A stretch of DNA of 64,000 bases from Styela clava (GCF_964204865.1 NC_135263.1:10585426-10649425), one strand, 5' to 3'; shown: positions 10,901-22,929, counted from the stretch's first letter. Translations and numbers: made by a program. Notes: generated by a model from the letters alone, not told the origin.

Positions 10901-12910
10901 AAATACTCATAGAATGACAATAAAAAGATTAACATTGATTACCACGAGTATAGTTTCACACATTCCATGCACATTCATTCAATTGATGTTTTTGTGCATA
11001 TAAACGATTATAACACCATTGATACCCGCGAGTTTTACTTTTCTCTTGAAATTAATTTTCACTATTTTTATTGTTTTATTTCTCCCATTTGTTTCTCTCC
11101 GGAAATACCTCATTTATGAAAAAAAATACACTACGTGGTTACAACTGATTGCGAATTAAATAATGGTCGAAGATTAGCAAGTATATTCTTGAAATAGGCA
11201 TACCAAATCTTCACCAAACGACTACAGAGGGTGGCGAGATACACGAAACTCTGGAATGTATTTAACAGACGTCTTACGGAGTTGAAAATTGTACGATTAA
11301 GCACTTACCGGTATTTAATTTTACCGTAAGACCCCCGTTGGAAAAATCCTGGCTGAGCGCCTCAAGTTCCTTGACTCTCTTTTTGGTAAGTTGGTTACTC
11401 GATTACACTATAATATTATTATTATAAACCTTTTTGAGCATCCCGGACAATTTCTAATTTGAAATAAATGAAAACCCAACAAGAACATATCATAATTAAT
11501 ACACAGATGTAAAATATAAACATTCATTAAAAATGTTGTTATTTAAGGAAGACAACATGATCGTAAAATTCCGCCCGATGTTGGCCAGTGAGATGATAAA
11601 TAAATGCTTCCCGTATATTCGATCAATCAACTTCGTATATTCGATCAATCAACTTAACTTTAGCAAATCGTTGTTCTGCAAATAGCAGGGGTGCAAAATA
11701 TTTCCGTCCAGTGATATGCTCACAAATATTGCTTTTGACATACGTGGTTACAATAAAATGACTGTTAATACGACCTATGTATTTGGTGATTTCGCAAATC
11801 TGTGAGATGCCGCTGGAAGTTTCCTCTAATTCAAAAAACAATGGCCTAGGTTTAATGCCGTATCGGGTATCAGAACTTTCTGAATGGCTCCAATAAATTC
11901 ACTAAGGAAGAAACAAATCCTGTCAAACTTGCACTAGAAAACCATGTACTTTGGTCACAATTCATCGATGTCATTGACAGTCACATGACCACTCTCGTTT
12001 GAAGAAACGCACTGCGTTGTATTCGGACATCTGGTTTCAACAACGCCGCCAACTGTTTTTGCGGGAGAAGCGGAATCGGTGTGCTTGTATAATAATCATA
12101 TTATAAACAAGAATTTTGCCGTAAATGCGAAAGCTTTATCTCATATGTCTGCACCACATAGGTTAGAATTCTAGCAAATATCATTATGTAATGCAAAATT
12201 GGGTTTCGAAAGTACTAGTAGTCAACTTATTTGTCAACTTCATACTCGCACGAAAATAATTGTCAACTTTGAAATTTTCCCCTTCAAAATCGGAAAAAAG
12301 TGCTATTTCGCAGTCCCTAAAAAAAGTTGCGAAAGTGCTTCTCACTTTTCGCAAAAAAGTACGCTAATAGTGAACACTGCTGCCAAGCGATTATGAAATA
12401 TGGACTTTTTTTGCTTTGCAATTTTCGATCAGGCCAAATCTTGCAAACTCTGAAGCTAGTATGTAGTCGACAATTGTGGGACTACAATTTTTTTTGAACT
12501 TTAAATTACCGGATTATCGATTCAAAAACCATTTAAACCGATTTTTATTGATGAGCAATTACGGAATTGCAAACTTCAGAACTTTCGACGTGCAAAATTG
12601 AATACGCTCCCGTGCATTTTTGCGGAGCGTCAGCACCCGCCATGGAATCCAGTCTGGAAATCACAGACCACCAGACAGCTCAGCAGCTGGTACAGTGGTA
12701 TGACTGTCTGACTGTAGACTGCAGGACTGGTAGATCAGTGGATAGAATTGTTAGATTTTATGTAACCTATGAGATATACCAGTAGCCTAGATAAATCTGC
12801 AGCTTACCAGTAGATTTCCAATCTTCATACAAAGCATCAATTCGATCAGTCCTTTCCAAAGACAAGGTCGATTTTGGTTTCAGGGTGGTTCTCTTTTTTC
12901 GTTTTGGCAT
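4947..12910 (-). CDS. CDCA8: borealin-like chromosomal passenger complex subunit (263 aa, 7 exons)
   Basis: Exons in transcript order: 12910-12808, 8318-8098, 7555-7504, 7165-7068, 6615-6524, 5345-5213, 5039-4947. All splice sites are GT/AG and the phases chain to one 263-aa frame. Borealin joins INCENP and survivin in a helical bundle that places Aurora B at centromeres and midzone. The start MPKRKKRTT is a basic tail. Residues ~20-80 (ALYEDWKST, then MIVHYFETLKRQTLARVDQL, then LPPETLNMTVKEFIEFGE) match the family pattern of a helix pair followed by a LP..L..M...EF..LG segment. The middle is Lys/Arg-rich (GKKTTRKRKPPKTTRKK). RTPANSAE and SERGSPIMWA resemble the TPG/RTPA and SGNGSPLA motifs of vertebrate borealin. 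The end is a short helix, EQKMREIEEIQRQALQFGDE. Vertebrate borealin is ~280 aa. The call rests on motif order and length; identity is low. Confidence 0.72.
5323..5668. repeat. ~170-bp tandem duplication covering a borealin splice acceptor
   Basis: The unit beginning CAGAAGATGCAGTACTACCG at 5323 recurs at 5492; both end in AAAAATATCGAC. It includes the 3' splice site and first 23 bases of the sixth borealin exon, so the preceding intron carries a decoy copy of the acceptor upstream of the real one. The copies differ by a small insertion (GTAT after TATATTAG) and one extra GA in the GA-repeat. Confidence 0.85.
5767..6196. mobile_element. hAT MITE, 430 bp, in a borealin intron
   Basis: The left end CAGGGGTCGGCAACC and right end ending TCTGACCCCTG form hAT-type imperfect inverted termini. 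The 8-bp flanks ATATAAAC (5759-5766) and ATATACAC (6197-6204) match at 7 of 8 positions. There is no transposase frame. Confidence 0.82.
7629..7745. mobile_element. SINE fragment (3' body) in a borealin intron
   Basis: GAAACAAATAACTG, then TAATCCCATGCCCA, GGACTGGTAACTAGACG and GATTAAGCCGTCC follow the same order as in the copies near 13,960 and 60,170. This copy lacks the tRNA-like head. It lies between borealin exons 2 and 3. Confidence 0.6.
7885..8030. mobile_element. single hAT-like end (degraded)
   Basis: CAGTGGTTCCCCAACCGCAG is the typical left end of CAGTGGTTCTCAACC-type hAT elements. No matching right end or target duplication was found. The AATTTAGGCACATAT motif near 8026 also occurs near 4213 inside the 950-bp hAT element, so the two may share an ancestor. 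Confidence 0.45.
9020..9225. repeat. diverged ~107-bp direct repeat
   Basis: CATTAATTTTGGGAGTGTTTTTACTT near 9053 recurs as CATTAATTTTGGGAGTATTTTTGCCT near 9160, with related flanks (GTTTGACC, AATTATTGGATGAAAAAATAC). This is an old tandem duplication inside the long first borealin intron. Confidence 0.6.
11612..11655. repeat. perfect 22-bp tandem duplication
   Basis: CGTATATTCGATCAATCAACTT occurs twice head to tail (11612-11633, 11634-11655). Confidence 0.9.
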
Positions 12911-13457
12911 TTTCAAATAAAATCGCTAACATACAGAGTTAAAAATACTCAATCCAGCAATAACGCTATCGGCTTCACAAGATCTTAATTTTGAATCTAA
13001 TTCTGTAATTCCAACAGTCTAACAACGATAGTTGAAGAATATATTCAGAAATACGCGATCAATTTCAGACTGGTCGACTACTTTCTGCTTTAGTTTAAAC
13101 CTTTGTTTTGGACTTTGGCGCTATTATTACAGTTGCCAAAGAAAAAATACAGTCCCCGAATTGTTCCCAATATACCACTCGTAAAGTATGTATGAACACA
13201 TTTTTATGCAATATAATTTATGAAATCATATCATAAAAATATTTAATTTTATTTGTGCACAAATGATAAGCAAGGAAAAACAAATCAATTAACTCTTGAA
13301 GTCAATAACATATTTTATCTGGCATCGATTATTTGGTGTGTGAAATACAGCGCTAGAGAGTCTTTACGAATGCTAACTGACGTCACCATAAGAGAATGAG
13401 AAAGAGTGAGAAAAATAGTATATTTCGTCAAAAAAGAAAACAATATATACATACATA

Positions 13458-13624
13458 CAGTGGTGGGATTTAAATTTTTTGTCTGCCGGTTCCTTCACAA
13501 AAGTCATATTTTCCAGCCTGTCTGTTACAACAGAACATTGACAGTGACCAGTAATGCCAACCGGTTCGCTGATCTCATAGAATTCAGCGAGACCATAGAT
13601 TTTACATAACAAATCCCACCACTA
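13458..13624. mobile_element. short hAT MITE, 167 bp
   Basis: Left end CAGTGGTGGGATTTAAA; the right end is the complement of TAGTGGTGGGATTTGTTA. The flanking 8-mers CATACATA (13450-13457) and CATACCTA (13625-13632) match at 7 of 8. No coding potential. Confidence 0.8.
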
Positions 13625-13769
13625 CATACCTATATGAATATCAAATACACAGGTTTTTTCGGTACATGACTGGGAGGCAATTTGTGTTATCAATTACTTC
13701 AGAGACAAATAACTTTTTTGATGATAAAGTATTTGTATTTAAAGTGTAAGAAAAACAAGCGTGTTCTGT

Positions 13770-14100
13770 CCCGCGCTCGCCGGCGTGGCGCAACGTGCTA
13801 AGAGTTAGGAATACGCTTGCCACCACACCTCTGATTCCTCTGCGTAGATCCGAATCCCGTGGGGTTTAAATATGTGCAAGAAGATTGCTAGACTCCTCGC
13901 TGCCGTAGGGTGGTTCACGTAACCGCTGGTCTGTTACGGCTTTCTCCACTATCAAGCATCTCAAACAAATAACTGGTTGACTAATCTCATACGACATGGA
14001 CTGGTAGTCAGACGGCATGCCGTGATACTCCACGTGATTCAGGGGTCATCGACTTCCCACTCCTCCGGGATAAAAATAATACCTTATCCTTATCCTCTAT
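13770..14100 (+). mobile_element. tRNA-derived SINE
   Basis: A tRNA-like head carries an A-box-like TGGCGCAACGTGC (~13795) and a B-box-like GATCCGAATCC (~13847), spaced as in a polymerase III promoter. The unrelated body is shared with fragments at ~7630 and ~60,090. The tail is a short CCTTAT repeat before 14,100. It cannot fold as an intact tRNA because the acceptor ends do not pair. Flanks GTGTAAGAAAAACAAGCGTG and GCGTTAGAAAAATTAGGCTTG are similar and may be a diverged target duplication. Confidence 0.68.
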
Positions 14101-14333
14101 TTTATGCGTTAGAAAAATTAGGCTTGTTATGTCCAACTTTATCACATATGTAATGTGGTATTTCACAGTCTAATATTTCGTCTTTCTAATTTCCTAATTT
14201 GGATATCCCCAAGACTGATTTACAATGAAACTTTTTGTTGTTGTTACAGTATTATAGAATGAAATATACACAATTGATTCAATCAATTGACATTCAAAAC
14301 GACAAATATGTAGTTACTGCAGAAAATGTTGTA

Positions 14334-14339
14334 TTTATT
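14334..14339 (-). terminator. candidate poly(A) signal of the cPLA2 gene
   Basis: AATAAA on the minus strand (TTTATT on plus), 52 bases after the stop codon of the cPLA2-like gene. Confidence 0.5.
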
Positions 14340-14390
14340 ATATTTATCAAATTGTTTTATGCGAAAGAATGTAGCGAAACGAAGGGGAGA

Positions 14391-17300
14391 TCAACCAGAC
14401 TGCTGCTGTTTTAGAGTCCGTTTTTGGAGGATCTTATCTTTTATTTTACGTTTCATCACCTAAAATGTAAAACGTGGCTGGGTAATGAATGATAAAATGA
14501 AAATACAAGAAAGCAACGCTAAAATATATGGATACGTGGAGCAGCGCGAAGCACTCCTTACCTTTGACGTTACCGGTACCGTATCCTCAAAAAACTTTCG
14601 AGTTTTCAGTCACAAGAATTTTCACAGTCAGCCGTCACGCTTGGCGGATTAAAAACCGTGTTCCAATAATTAAAAAGTAAAACAGCGCAATTTTGGATGA
14701 AACATTAGATCTCATAAGATTCATATAAAGTTTAGGAATAAATAAAAGTAATAGCCTTCTGGCAAAAAATAAATCTTTAACCACTGAAAATTTCAAAGCA
14801 ATTGGTCCAGTATTCGAAGAGAAAAGCGATTTTTTAATGATGATGATGACGAAAAACAACAACAACATAATATTGAAACGATCGTTATGTCCACTGACGT
14901 GTCCAAAAAGTGTCCCTTGAAATTGTGAGTGATATATTTATTTACCTCGACATTGATGATGACGTTGAACCACATCAGTTCTCGTAATCGCTCAAAATCA
15001 ACATCGGAGTAATCAGAATTTGTCATGCCATATGTGTCTGAATCCATGACGTCAAAATCGGTAAATCCTTCCCAGTATGTTACATTTTTATCTGGAAAAA
15101 ATCCTATTGATTTAATAAACCTTTTTGCATTCCGGTGATCTATGTTTCTATTTGAAGAATTGATAGATACAAGGTTTCAATTCTATAAACATTATTCTAT
15201 GTGAATTACAAAAGTGTTCTGTTATAGTAAACGCAAACTGACCGTTGTGTGATTTGATAACGTGTGGCTTGTTCGTTACAATATCACCCTTTGCGATATC
15301 TAGGGCTTTTAAGTTGGTAGACTTTGGATTAATTAAGAATAAATAAAACGAAGACAAAAGTATAATGAAGTAGATGAAAATATTTAATGAGTGTGTAATT
15401 AACGGATGTTAGAGTTTTCATTACCTCGATTTTTGCGACTCGATTCATAAGTTTTCAATCTCTTAAATTTCTCTGTACATGGATAAAAATAGAAAACTAT
15501 TGGGCATTCTGAATCGTCAGCATCTTCAAATATATAGAATTCACGCCATGGTTCTTCCTTAATTTTGTCAATGTGTATTGGTGGAAACTTCAGGCCTCCC
15601 ATTCGTGCCAGTTTAACTGCTTTCTGTAGTACCTGAAAAGTTTTGTGAATGTTGAAATTATTCAATGTAATTTAGCGAAAATAAATTAATAAATTTTAAA
15701 AGTTTATTTCTGTTTTTGTCTACTTTGATACCAAGCACGGTTTCATGAAGAAGCGAAACAGCAATCATCAAATATTGACACGAGAGCATCGCAATGGCAT
15801 CGGTACAGTATTGTATGATAGAATCGAGTTCTTTGCCACAGAATCGACTGACAAACAATACGGAGGCGTTTGAACAATACATTTAAATATGTTCTTCTTT
15901 AAGTTAAATGAACCAGCAAAATTTTTGATGTAATATCGGGTTCTTGGTATACGGACAATATTTGATAAGAAAAATGAGTAATAGCCTTCTATCGACTTCT
16001 TCTGAAAAATTGACATTAAATAAAAGCGGTTTCCCAGCAACAATATTGTCAACATGAATTCAGCAAAACGACCCATACTCACTTTTTCCCAATAAATACG
16101 AAACTACAGTCAATATATGTTGTGTGTAGCATTTATACCCTGCGGGTGACGAGTATATTATCTTACCCAATGTTCTGATATTTCTTCTCCAGAATGAGCA
16201 AAGTCAAAAACGAATAAAATGTCCGTGGCTCGCTGAGGACGCAGCACAGGATTTGTCGGTACGTTAACTAAAAGACCTGGTAAAAAACGAGCGCTGAAGA
16301 TGTTTATGCGGCATATTTTCATTATTTATTGTCAGCAACAGTACTAAGGTCATTTCAGCAAGTATCAAACTCAACCATATCATGATGGTAAATTTATAAA
16401 AATCACAACATTACCTCCATCGACGAGCAATGTTGTGTCTTCAGAGGGTGATAGACCCTCCAAAGTAGTTGTAGAATCCTCTCCTGTGTCAAAATAGTAT
16501 AAAGACCAATGAGATCACAAAACTCTAAAGCATTTACAAGTAAAATACGAGTGCTGTTATTGATCTAAGCTGAACATAATGAATTTGAAGAAAAATATAT
16601 CAATTGATTTATAAAGATGTAGTAAGACAGTAAGTAGCGTGTGCGCAAGATAAAGTATTTATCATCCAGCCCAATTAACCTTCCTTTGGTATGTAATGAG
16701 GATTCAGTTCAAATCGTTGGATGTCATCATGGCCTCGAGCAAAGTTCAAAATTTCTGGAGTCCGTTTGATAAAGAAACTTCTGTCCATAAATGAGTGCAG
16801 TTGACTAAAAAATAAGTTTTATTTTCATGTTACATTCACACGTGCTTAGTCTCGTGTGTATTTTTTTTTTAATAAATATATTACTGTAAGTCGATATTTG
16901 TATTGCTTTGTAAATTTAATTTTTTATAGGAAAAATATGGCCTTTTCTTCATTACTAGATGGCTCTCAAATAATGTACTTATAATTGAAGAAAGATATGC
17001 TTATACTTGAACCAGTCGACCATCCTTGATTTCATACCATCGATGAAACCAGACGAGTCTCGCTTTCTTCTTAATTTCTCAACTTCGTTTGAAACATTAT
17101 CAAACAAATCTAAAACACATAAAGTATAGCAGAAACTAAATTTTGCAGTACATACTGTATATCATCAGTTGAATATATGTGTCCGATGTACTATTTTTAA
17201 TAAATATCTAATGAAAGTTTTATATAACGAAAACCGATTATGAAGAATTCTCCCATTTGAAATAAACGAAATTTTAAATTATTAATGTGATTTTCTTATT

Positions 17301-20300
17301 GTACGTGTCAGAAGCTAACAAGAAATCTAGGTAAAAAGTTAGAAACACAAAAAAAAAATTATGTTTGCACAGTGTAATCTGTATTTCTTTCTTAAATTCC
17401 ACAAAATGCTGAAATGAATTTTTTTTTCTAAGGCAATACTATATAGATTTTACAAAAACAAACTTTAATAAAAAAATTTCATTGAACTTTAATCAAACAT
17501 CAATCTTAAAACCCACCACTTTCATCTTCCTCTTCACAAGGTATACGAATAACTTTCGCCAATCGAAGACTAAACACGCTTCCAATTACTCCTTGAATAT
17601 AATGTAACGTAGTCTCGGGATTTTGTCTGTTGACAATTCCACGATAAAATTCACTGTTGAAATACTTGATGTCGATGTTTATTCCATACTGTGGAAGTTC
17701 AAACTCAAACGGTGTAATGTTGCATTGAGCTGAATTGTTCAATTTAAAAAATGAATAGACACGATTATACACACCAAATATAATTTTGCGAAGAAAAGTA
17801 TCAAGCGATCAAACACAACCAACTTGTTACAAAAAGTCATCGTTTTAATATGATCACTGTTAACGTTACTTAACTTAATATTTTATCGCTGTTGCTATTA
17901 GTTACCACGGCATTTCTTCGACTTCAAACGTAAGTATTGACATAAAATTCAAGTATATTATCTCATTTTAAAATAAGACGAGCTTGGTATCAATAAACAG
18001 TGATCATTATGCTTTTTAGTCTGACTTTTTTAGTTTTTAATACATTTTTCATTTCCTAAACGTTTCAATAAAATATAAATTTTACCATGATACGACCAAG
18101 TATCAACAACATCATGAACTTGATGAGAAGCCAGTATCAAATATGGAACATTTGCTTCTAAGATGTATGGTCGCATATCAGATAATTTCATTGATGAATA
18201 CTGTAAAATGATTGAAATACGATGGTTAGTGTAATAATGTTTGAGAGAATTGTTCTTTTCTAAAACCAAAGTTTTTGATAGAGATAATAGATGTGATATT
18301 TATGTAGATATATAGATGTTTGTTGCATGCAAAGCATTGCTATATTTACTAATTATAGAACTTATATTAATGTGTTGAAATTTTGCATAAACTCACCAAG
18401 CTTCCTACAGTTTCGCTACTCATGCAATATCCAAAGTAATCCACAATTGTCACTGGTTGATGATATTTCTTCTTTTGAGCTGATACGGCGCTGTTAAAAA
18501 GACATGAAGACCATCTTTTGTATTATCAACTTATTATCTGAGTGTGTGCTCTCTTGTTTATAGTTTTTTTTTATTATTTAATTGCTCATTTTTTACCCGG
18601 TATTGTTGGTCAGTGAATACAATATGTGATACCCATAGCGATTAAGTATTTCGTAACTCTGGTATACACAACTGGCCAAGAACAAAGAAGTTGTTGATGA
18701 AAAACGAATGTATACTTCATAATAACTGAGCCAAAGAAACGTACCCGAATTCAATCATCTTTTCTACACTCAAAATTTCTCCAGTAATTGAAGTTGATAC
18801 CGATTGTTTAAACCATTCGTGATACATTTTTTGTTTTATTTCATCTCTCATCGCATGTCGTGCGTAAGCACTAGATAAGTACCTGAAATACGCAAAAAAA
18901 TATTCATATGAGATGATTATATATATTTATACCTATGATTATTATCAAATGCATTAATATACATAATTTTCTCATATCGCATCTGGCATCGCAGATCAAA
19001 ATTTGTGTATAAATCCCATGCCCACCACCTTACCAAGGATTAAATAAATTTTCACATTTACAATTTTAGTCGCGAACCCTCATCAAGAGCGCGATGCACT
19101 GTCCACGTTTTGATCTTTGAGTTTCGAAATTTGTTCTCTTGACTTTCAACTCTAGTACCGGACACATCTCAACCGCAACAAGCAAGTTTATGCCTCAATC
19201 TAAGTTGAGTCATTTTAATGCTTCATCACAACAGACTTTGGAACGAACATAGAAGGAAGCCCATGCAGTCTAGGCACCAAGGAGTTATAATTATAGGGAA
19301 ACAACTACGTATCCTACACTTTTCATTCTTCGTATCCTTTACCCCCTCAAAGCACTTATTCCTTTTTCAACACGGAGTGAATCGGCTTTCAAACGACGGT
19401 GTTTAAAGCAAAATTAGGAAAAAAATAGGACAATTAAATTTACCAAATGTTCACTCACCAACCGGACCCTGACACTCCAGCAGCGTATGTCATACAATCG
19501 AGCAATCCTGTCTCAGTGAGGGCTTCAGCAACGCCACACATTCCAACCATAGCTCTGAATCCACCTCCGGAACATGCCATAGATATAACTGGCGTCTGGA
19601 AGTGAAATAAATATTGAAATATGTCGTTGTAATCAGACCATTATACTAGAATATTGTCATAGAAATAGATTTACCTCGAATATATCTTTGGGACCATCGT
19701 CCACACCGAGTATATTTTGTAATGCTTTCATCGTTTTTGGAATTCGCTTATATCGAAAATTCATCTCTTCGTCCGAAAGTTTCATTGAGAAGCGAATATT
19801 TGGCTCAACTCTAAAAAGTAATGTTTCAAATTTTCATTTCCGTTTTTAAAGAATTAAACTGCTCCGGCTTCGATTTAGAAACAAGCTAGCGATGCTTAGA
19901 TATATGGACACGAAAGCCATAAGAAAGTAGTACGGGTATGCAATCTTTCACTACCGGTACCGTAGTCTTCACGACTTCGCCTGACCACCAGAAAGCAACC
20001 AACGCGAATGCCGTACCGCCACAAGGTGATGAATTATAACAACAACATAATAATAATAACAAGAGAGTTACGCCCAAATATATGGACACGTCCGTTCGCA
20101 GTACAGTATGGTTTACCGTACCGTCAGATCACATTCTACAAATATATTCACACTAAGCGAAGCAGTACAGTCGGACACAAAATGGCGTCCGATGTCCGCA
20201 GAACGTTCGGTGACGTCATAGCAAACAAAAACAAATCTCACAGAGCTAACAGAAATATTTGAAATAAAAAAAGGTGATAGCCTTCTGGAGAAAATTTTTA

Positions 20301-21538
20301 TCTGTAACCACTGAGCAGTTGGTCCAGTAATCAAAGAGAAAAGCGACTTTTTAGATTTTCCAGTAGGTGTCCAAAAAGTGTCAAAAGAACAACAACGGCA
20401 TAATATTGAAACGATCGCTATGTCCACTACGTGTCCAATAATAACGAAACGATACATTTCGTGTTCAATAAGTAGCGAGAATTACAATAATGTTTCTGTT
20501 ATGTATGTTTATTAAACTTACTTAACTTCTTTTTTGAATCTCATAGTAACAGTTCCTCTCTGTATAAGAATAGTATAGTACGATATATGTGTTAATTGAA
20601 GAAGATACTGCAGACTTGAATATATCTAGAAACTTAACTTTGATGAAGTTAAAATTACAAATAAAATGATTTTTTTCAATATTAATATTTATAAAATGTC
20701 GTACACACCTTAAAATCAATCTGTTTCTCAACCTCTAATCCAATCGGAAGGTCTGATGGATTATAAAACTCCTCTGCAATGACGTCATTGTCGTCATGCC
20801 AATCCTCTACAATCAGAGAAAACTGGAAAAAAGGGATAAGTAGTTGTTTGTGATATCCGAATCTATGAGTACGAACTACAGAAACTAAAGATTGAAAGTT
20901 GCATTTGGAAATATTTATATTATTATTGTATACATTACGAATTAAATTTTTCATCATTACATGTTTACAATATAGCTTTGCAAGTAGACGACATACCAAT
21001 TTTTCCTATATATCCGACGAGACAAAAAACTATATTCTGCGCCAATGTCTTACATATTTACAATGTAATCTTTTTATATTTAGACATATATAAAATCAAC
21101 ATTCATTGTGCAAAATGTTTAAAGTGCACGAAACGTGTTTATTTGCAATAGGCCAGTGTAAACTCACTTTCAATTTTGCCTTTTTCACTTCATCATTCGC
21201 CTGATAGTCATCGGGCAGAATAAATGTAAATTTTTCGTTCCACACGGGGTTTATTGTGTCAATTTGGCGGGTTGTTGTAAATTTTGTTGGCCCGTCAGCA
21301 ATTGGATAATCTATCATAATCTGAGGATTTGGTTTATCGACTAGAAAAAAAAATTTGAAGCAACTTTTGCTTTTGTATAAAGACAACTAGACTTATATTA
21401 GAATTTTTACCTTACACCTATTTGCCACATATAAAACCAACCTTAGTGCCACTTACCTATATTCAAAATACTCGACCTATCGATATCTCTCCCTTTTAAA
21501 ATAGTTACTTGAAGAATCGATGGCTTCTTGTGAGGAAC
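14391..21538 (-). CDS. cytosolic phospholipase A2 (group IVA-like), 17 exons, 689 aa visible, N-terminal exon missing
   Basis: Exons: 21538-21457, 21340-21168, 20822-20709, 20559-20522, 19810-19675, 19595-19459, 18882-18745, 18490-18397, 18200-18086, 17729-17517, 17109-17007, 16804-16680, 16483-16415, 16276-16167, 15632-15425, 15091-14946, 14459-14391. All phases agree. cPLA2 uses Ca2+ to dock on internal membranes and releases arachidonate from phospholipid sn-2. Residues 1-120 form a C2 domain (SILQVTILKGRDI; KPNPQIMIDYP; TINPVWNEKFTFILPDD). The catalytic module has the oxyanion loop CSGGGFRA (R195), nucleophile elbow GVSGSGW (S223) and VDGG (D511), matching human S228/D549 and R200. VNVPTNPVLRPQRATDILFV follows the Asp. 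The C-terminal exon is basic (VMKRKIKDKILQKR). No coding exon upstream of 21538 with a compatible phase was found. Human cPLA2-alpha is 749 aa; the acidic linker is shorter here. Confidence 0.88.
14515..14915. mobile_element. TIR-repeat family (TGGACACG ends), copy in a cPLA2 intron
   Basis: It begins near ATATATGGATACGTGG and contains ACCGGTACC and the conserved core AATTTCAAAGCAATTGGTCC. It ends in a CAA-run, CATAATATTGAAACGATCG and ACGTGTCCAA. The start (ATATGGACACG in better copies) and the end (CGTGTCCAATA) are inverted, suggesting a TIR transposon derivative. It lies between the last two cPLA2 exons. Confidence 0.65.
19890..20465. mobile_element. TIR-repeat family (TGGACACG ends), copy in a cPLA2 intron
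   Basis: Same family as the copy near 14,700: ATATATGGACACGAAAGCC at the left, TACCGGTACC, a second internal ATATATGGACACG start, GTTGGTCCAGTAATC in the core, and ATTGAAACGATCGCTATGTCC then ACGTGTCCAATA at the right. The doubled left end suggests a nested or tandem insertion. Confidence 0.65.
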
Positions 21539-21940
21539 CTAACAAATTAAAATGCCCCACTGAACAAAATTTATAGGAAATTATTTACATCGACGTTGCC
21601 AAGTCATTTTCTGAGAATTTACTTCCTTTATTACAACAATTTATTATTTGCAGGGGGTAGCAATATTTATGGTCTGATAGTTTACAAATCATCAAGTAAG
21701 TGTCTGATTATACGAAGAAAAATGAATTTACTGGAATTTCCCCAAACTCAGCGTTTCGTTCACTCTCAAATTTCTTCCATTCAAGGAATTCCTTTGAGTT
21801 GTAATAGCTTTCCATTGTCTTCACCCAACTATCCAAGCAGAACTATTGAAGATAAATAAGTTGGAAATATTATACTTTGCTTAAATGAAAAGATACTGTA
21901 GCAGTGTTCAATATATATAACATGCGTTTATACTTTGAGC

Positions 21941-22826
21941 CATTGGTTCTCAACCTGTGGGAGCTTTTCAAGTGGTACGCGAGCAGATTTGAATTATTGC
22001 AACAATTAACCTTTCAGTTGGCTAAAATATGCCGGATACGCTTTATCTTCCTTACGGTATGAATTCGATGAACAGAGCTTATGGATGTTTCCCCAAGCAT
22101 TAGTATTCTTGTTTTCTCTGTAATTATAACCAATCAGCAAAAAAGTCAATAATGACGCAAGTCGTAACACTTGCAATTTCTGAACCCAGCTGCTGAGACA
22201 CTTCCGTCGCTCAAACAGATATTCAAGCATGGTTGCAAACATTGCCTCGTTTTTGTAGTTTTGAGTGATATTTGTCAGTTTTCAGTTGTGTTTCAAGAAA
22301 ATAATTGTGACCTAATTAACTTAATTGTCATTATGTCTTCCGCGGAGCTTTATTTTAGTTGCCGTAATCAAAATTGAATCTCGCAAATGCTGCGATGGAC
22401 AAGGCTAAACTTAGCTATATCAGTACTTGCAAATGGCACATGATTAATTTTAATAAAAAGGATTCTCTTAAACACGTAAACCAGTTTATATGCTTCAACA
22501 CATTAAAACACTCTTAGAATGGGAATCAAGTTTGCCACAGTAAAGTATAGGGGTAATTTTTAAACTATTGTGCGCTACCCGTACTTGTCTTTAGAGATCG
22601 CCCTCGCCCGCTAATGCCCACTTTAAATGAAGCGATATGAGCATGTTTTTGTCCCTAATGCATGTTACGCCGCAGAAGATGTAATGCTACATTATAAAAT
22701 ACTCCCATAGCACGTTTTTTGTGTCCTTTTCCTCACGCCAAATAAGGAGCTTTGTCGGTGGTACGCGGCCATAGTAAAAACAGTATATATAGTGGTACGC
22801 GGCCAGTAAAAGGTTGAGAACCACTG
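21941..22826. mobile_element. hAT element, 886 bp, non-autonomous
   Basis: Left end CATTGGTTCTCAACC and right end GGTTGAGAACCACTG are inverted 15-mers with one mismatch. Flanking 8-mers CTTTGAGC (21933-21940) and CTTTAAGC (22827-22834) match at 7 of 8. GTGGTACGCG lies just inside both ends. No transposase frame remains. Confidence 0.87.
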
Positions 22827-22929
22827 CTTTAAGCACAATGAAAAATAAAATTTATATCTACGACAATGAAAAAGTTCAGGCGGATAGTATTCTGGCCACT
22901 CAAACATGGAAAACAAAAAGTAAATATAA

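Larger units (their letters stand above)
8319..12807. other. first intron of the borealin-like gene, 4.5 kb, no exon recognised
   Basis: The longest intron of the gene. It holds the ~107-bp repeat, short stretches sharing GTGCGAAAGTGCTT near 9350-9400 and GCGAAAGTGCTTCTC near 12,330 (probably one repeat family) and the tandem 22-mer at 11612. Short open frames here show no recognisable domain, biased codon use or supporting splice pattern. Some may be shadows of old transposons. Confidence 0.5.

Noticed and set aside
13790-13862. Possible tRNA gene (A- and B-box-like motifs)
   Set aside because: Acceptor ends do not pair and the body continues into repeated DNA. Better explained as a SINE head.
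14635-14868. Open frames with SLFSxNTGP / LKFSVVKDLFF
   Set aside because: They are the reverse strand of the TIR-repeat core, seen again in other copies (20,113; 33,252; 53,678). Not an independent gene.
17506-17516. Stop codon at 17506 as the end of the cPLA2 protein
   Set aside because: The downstream exons restore the family's catalytic Asp and C-terminal motifs in correct phase, so this stop lies in an intron of the main transcript.
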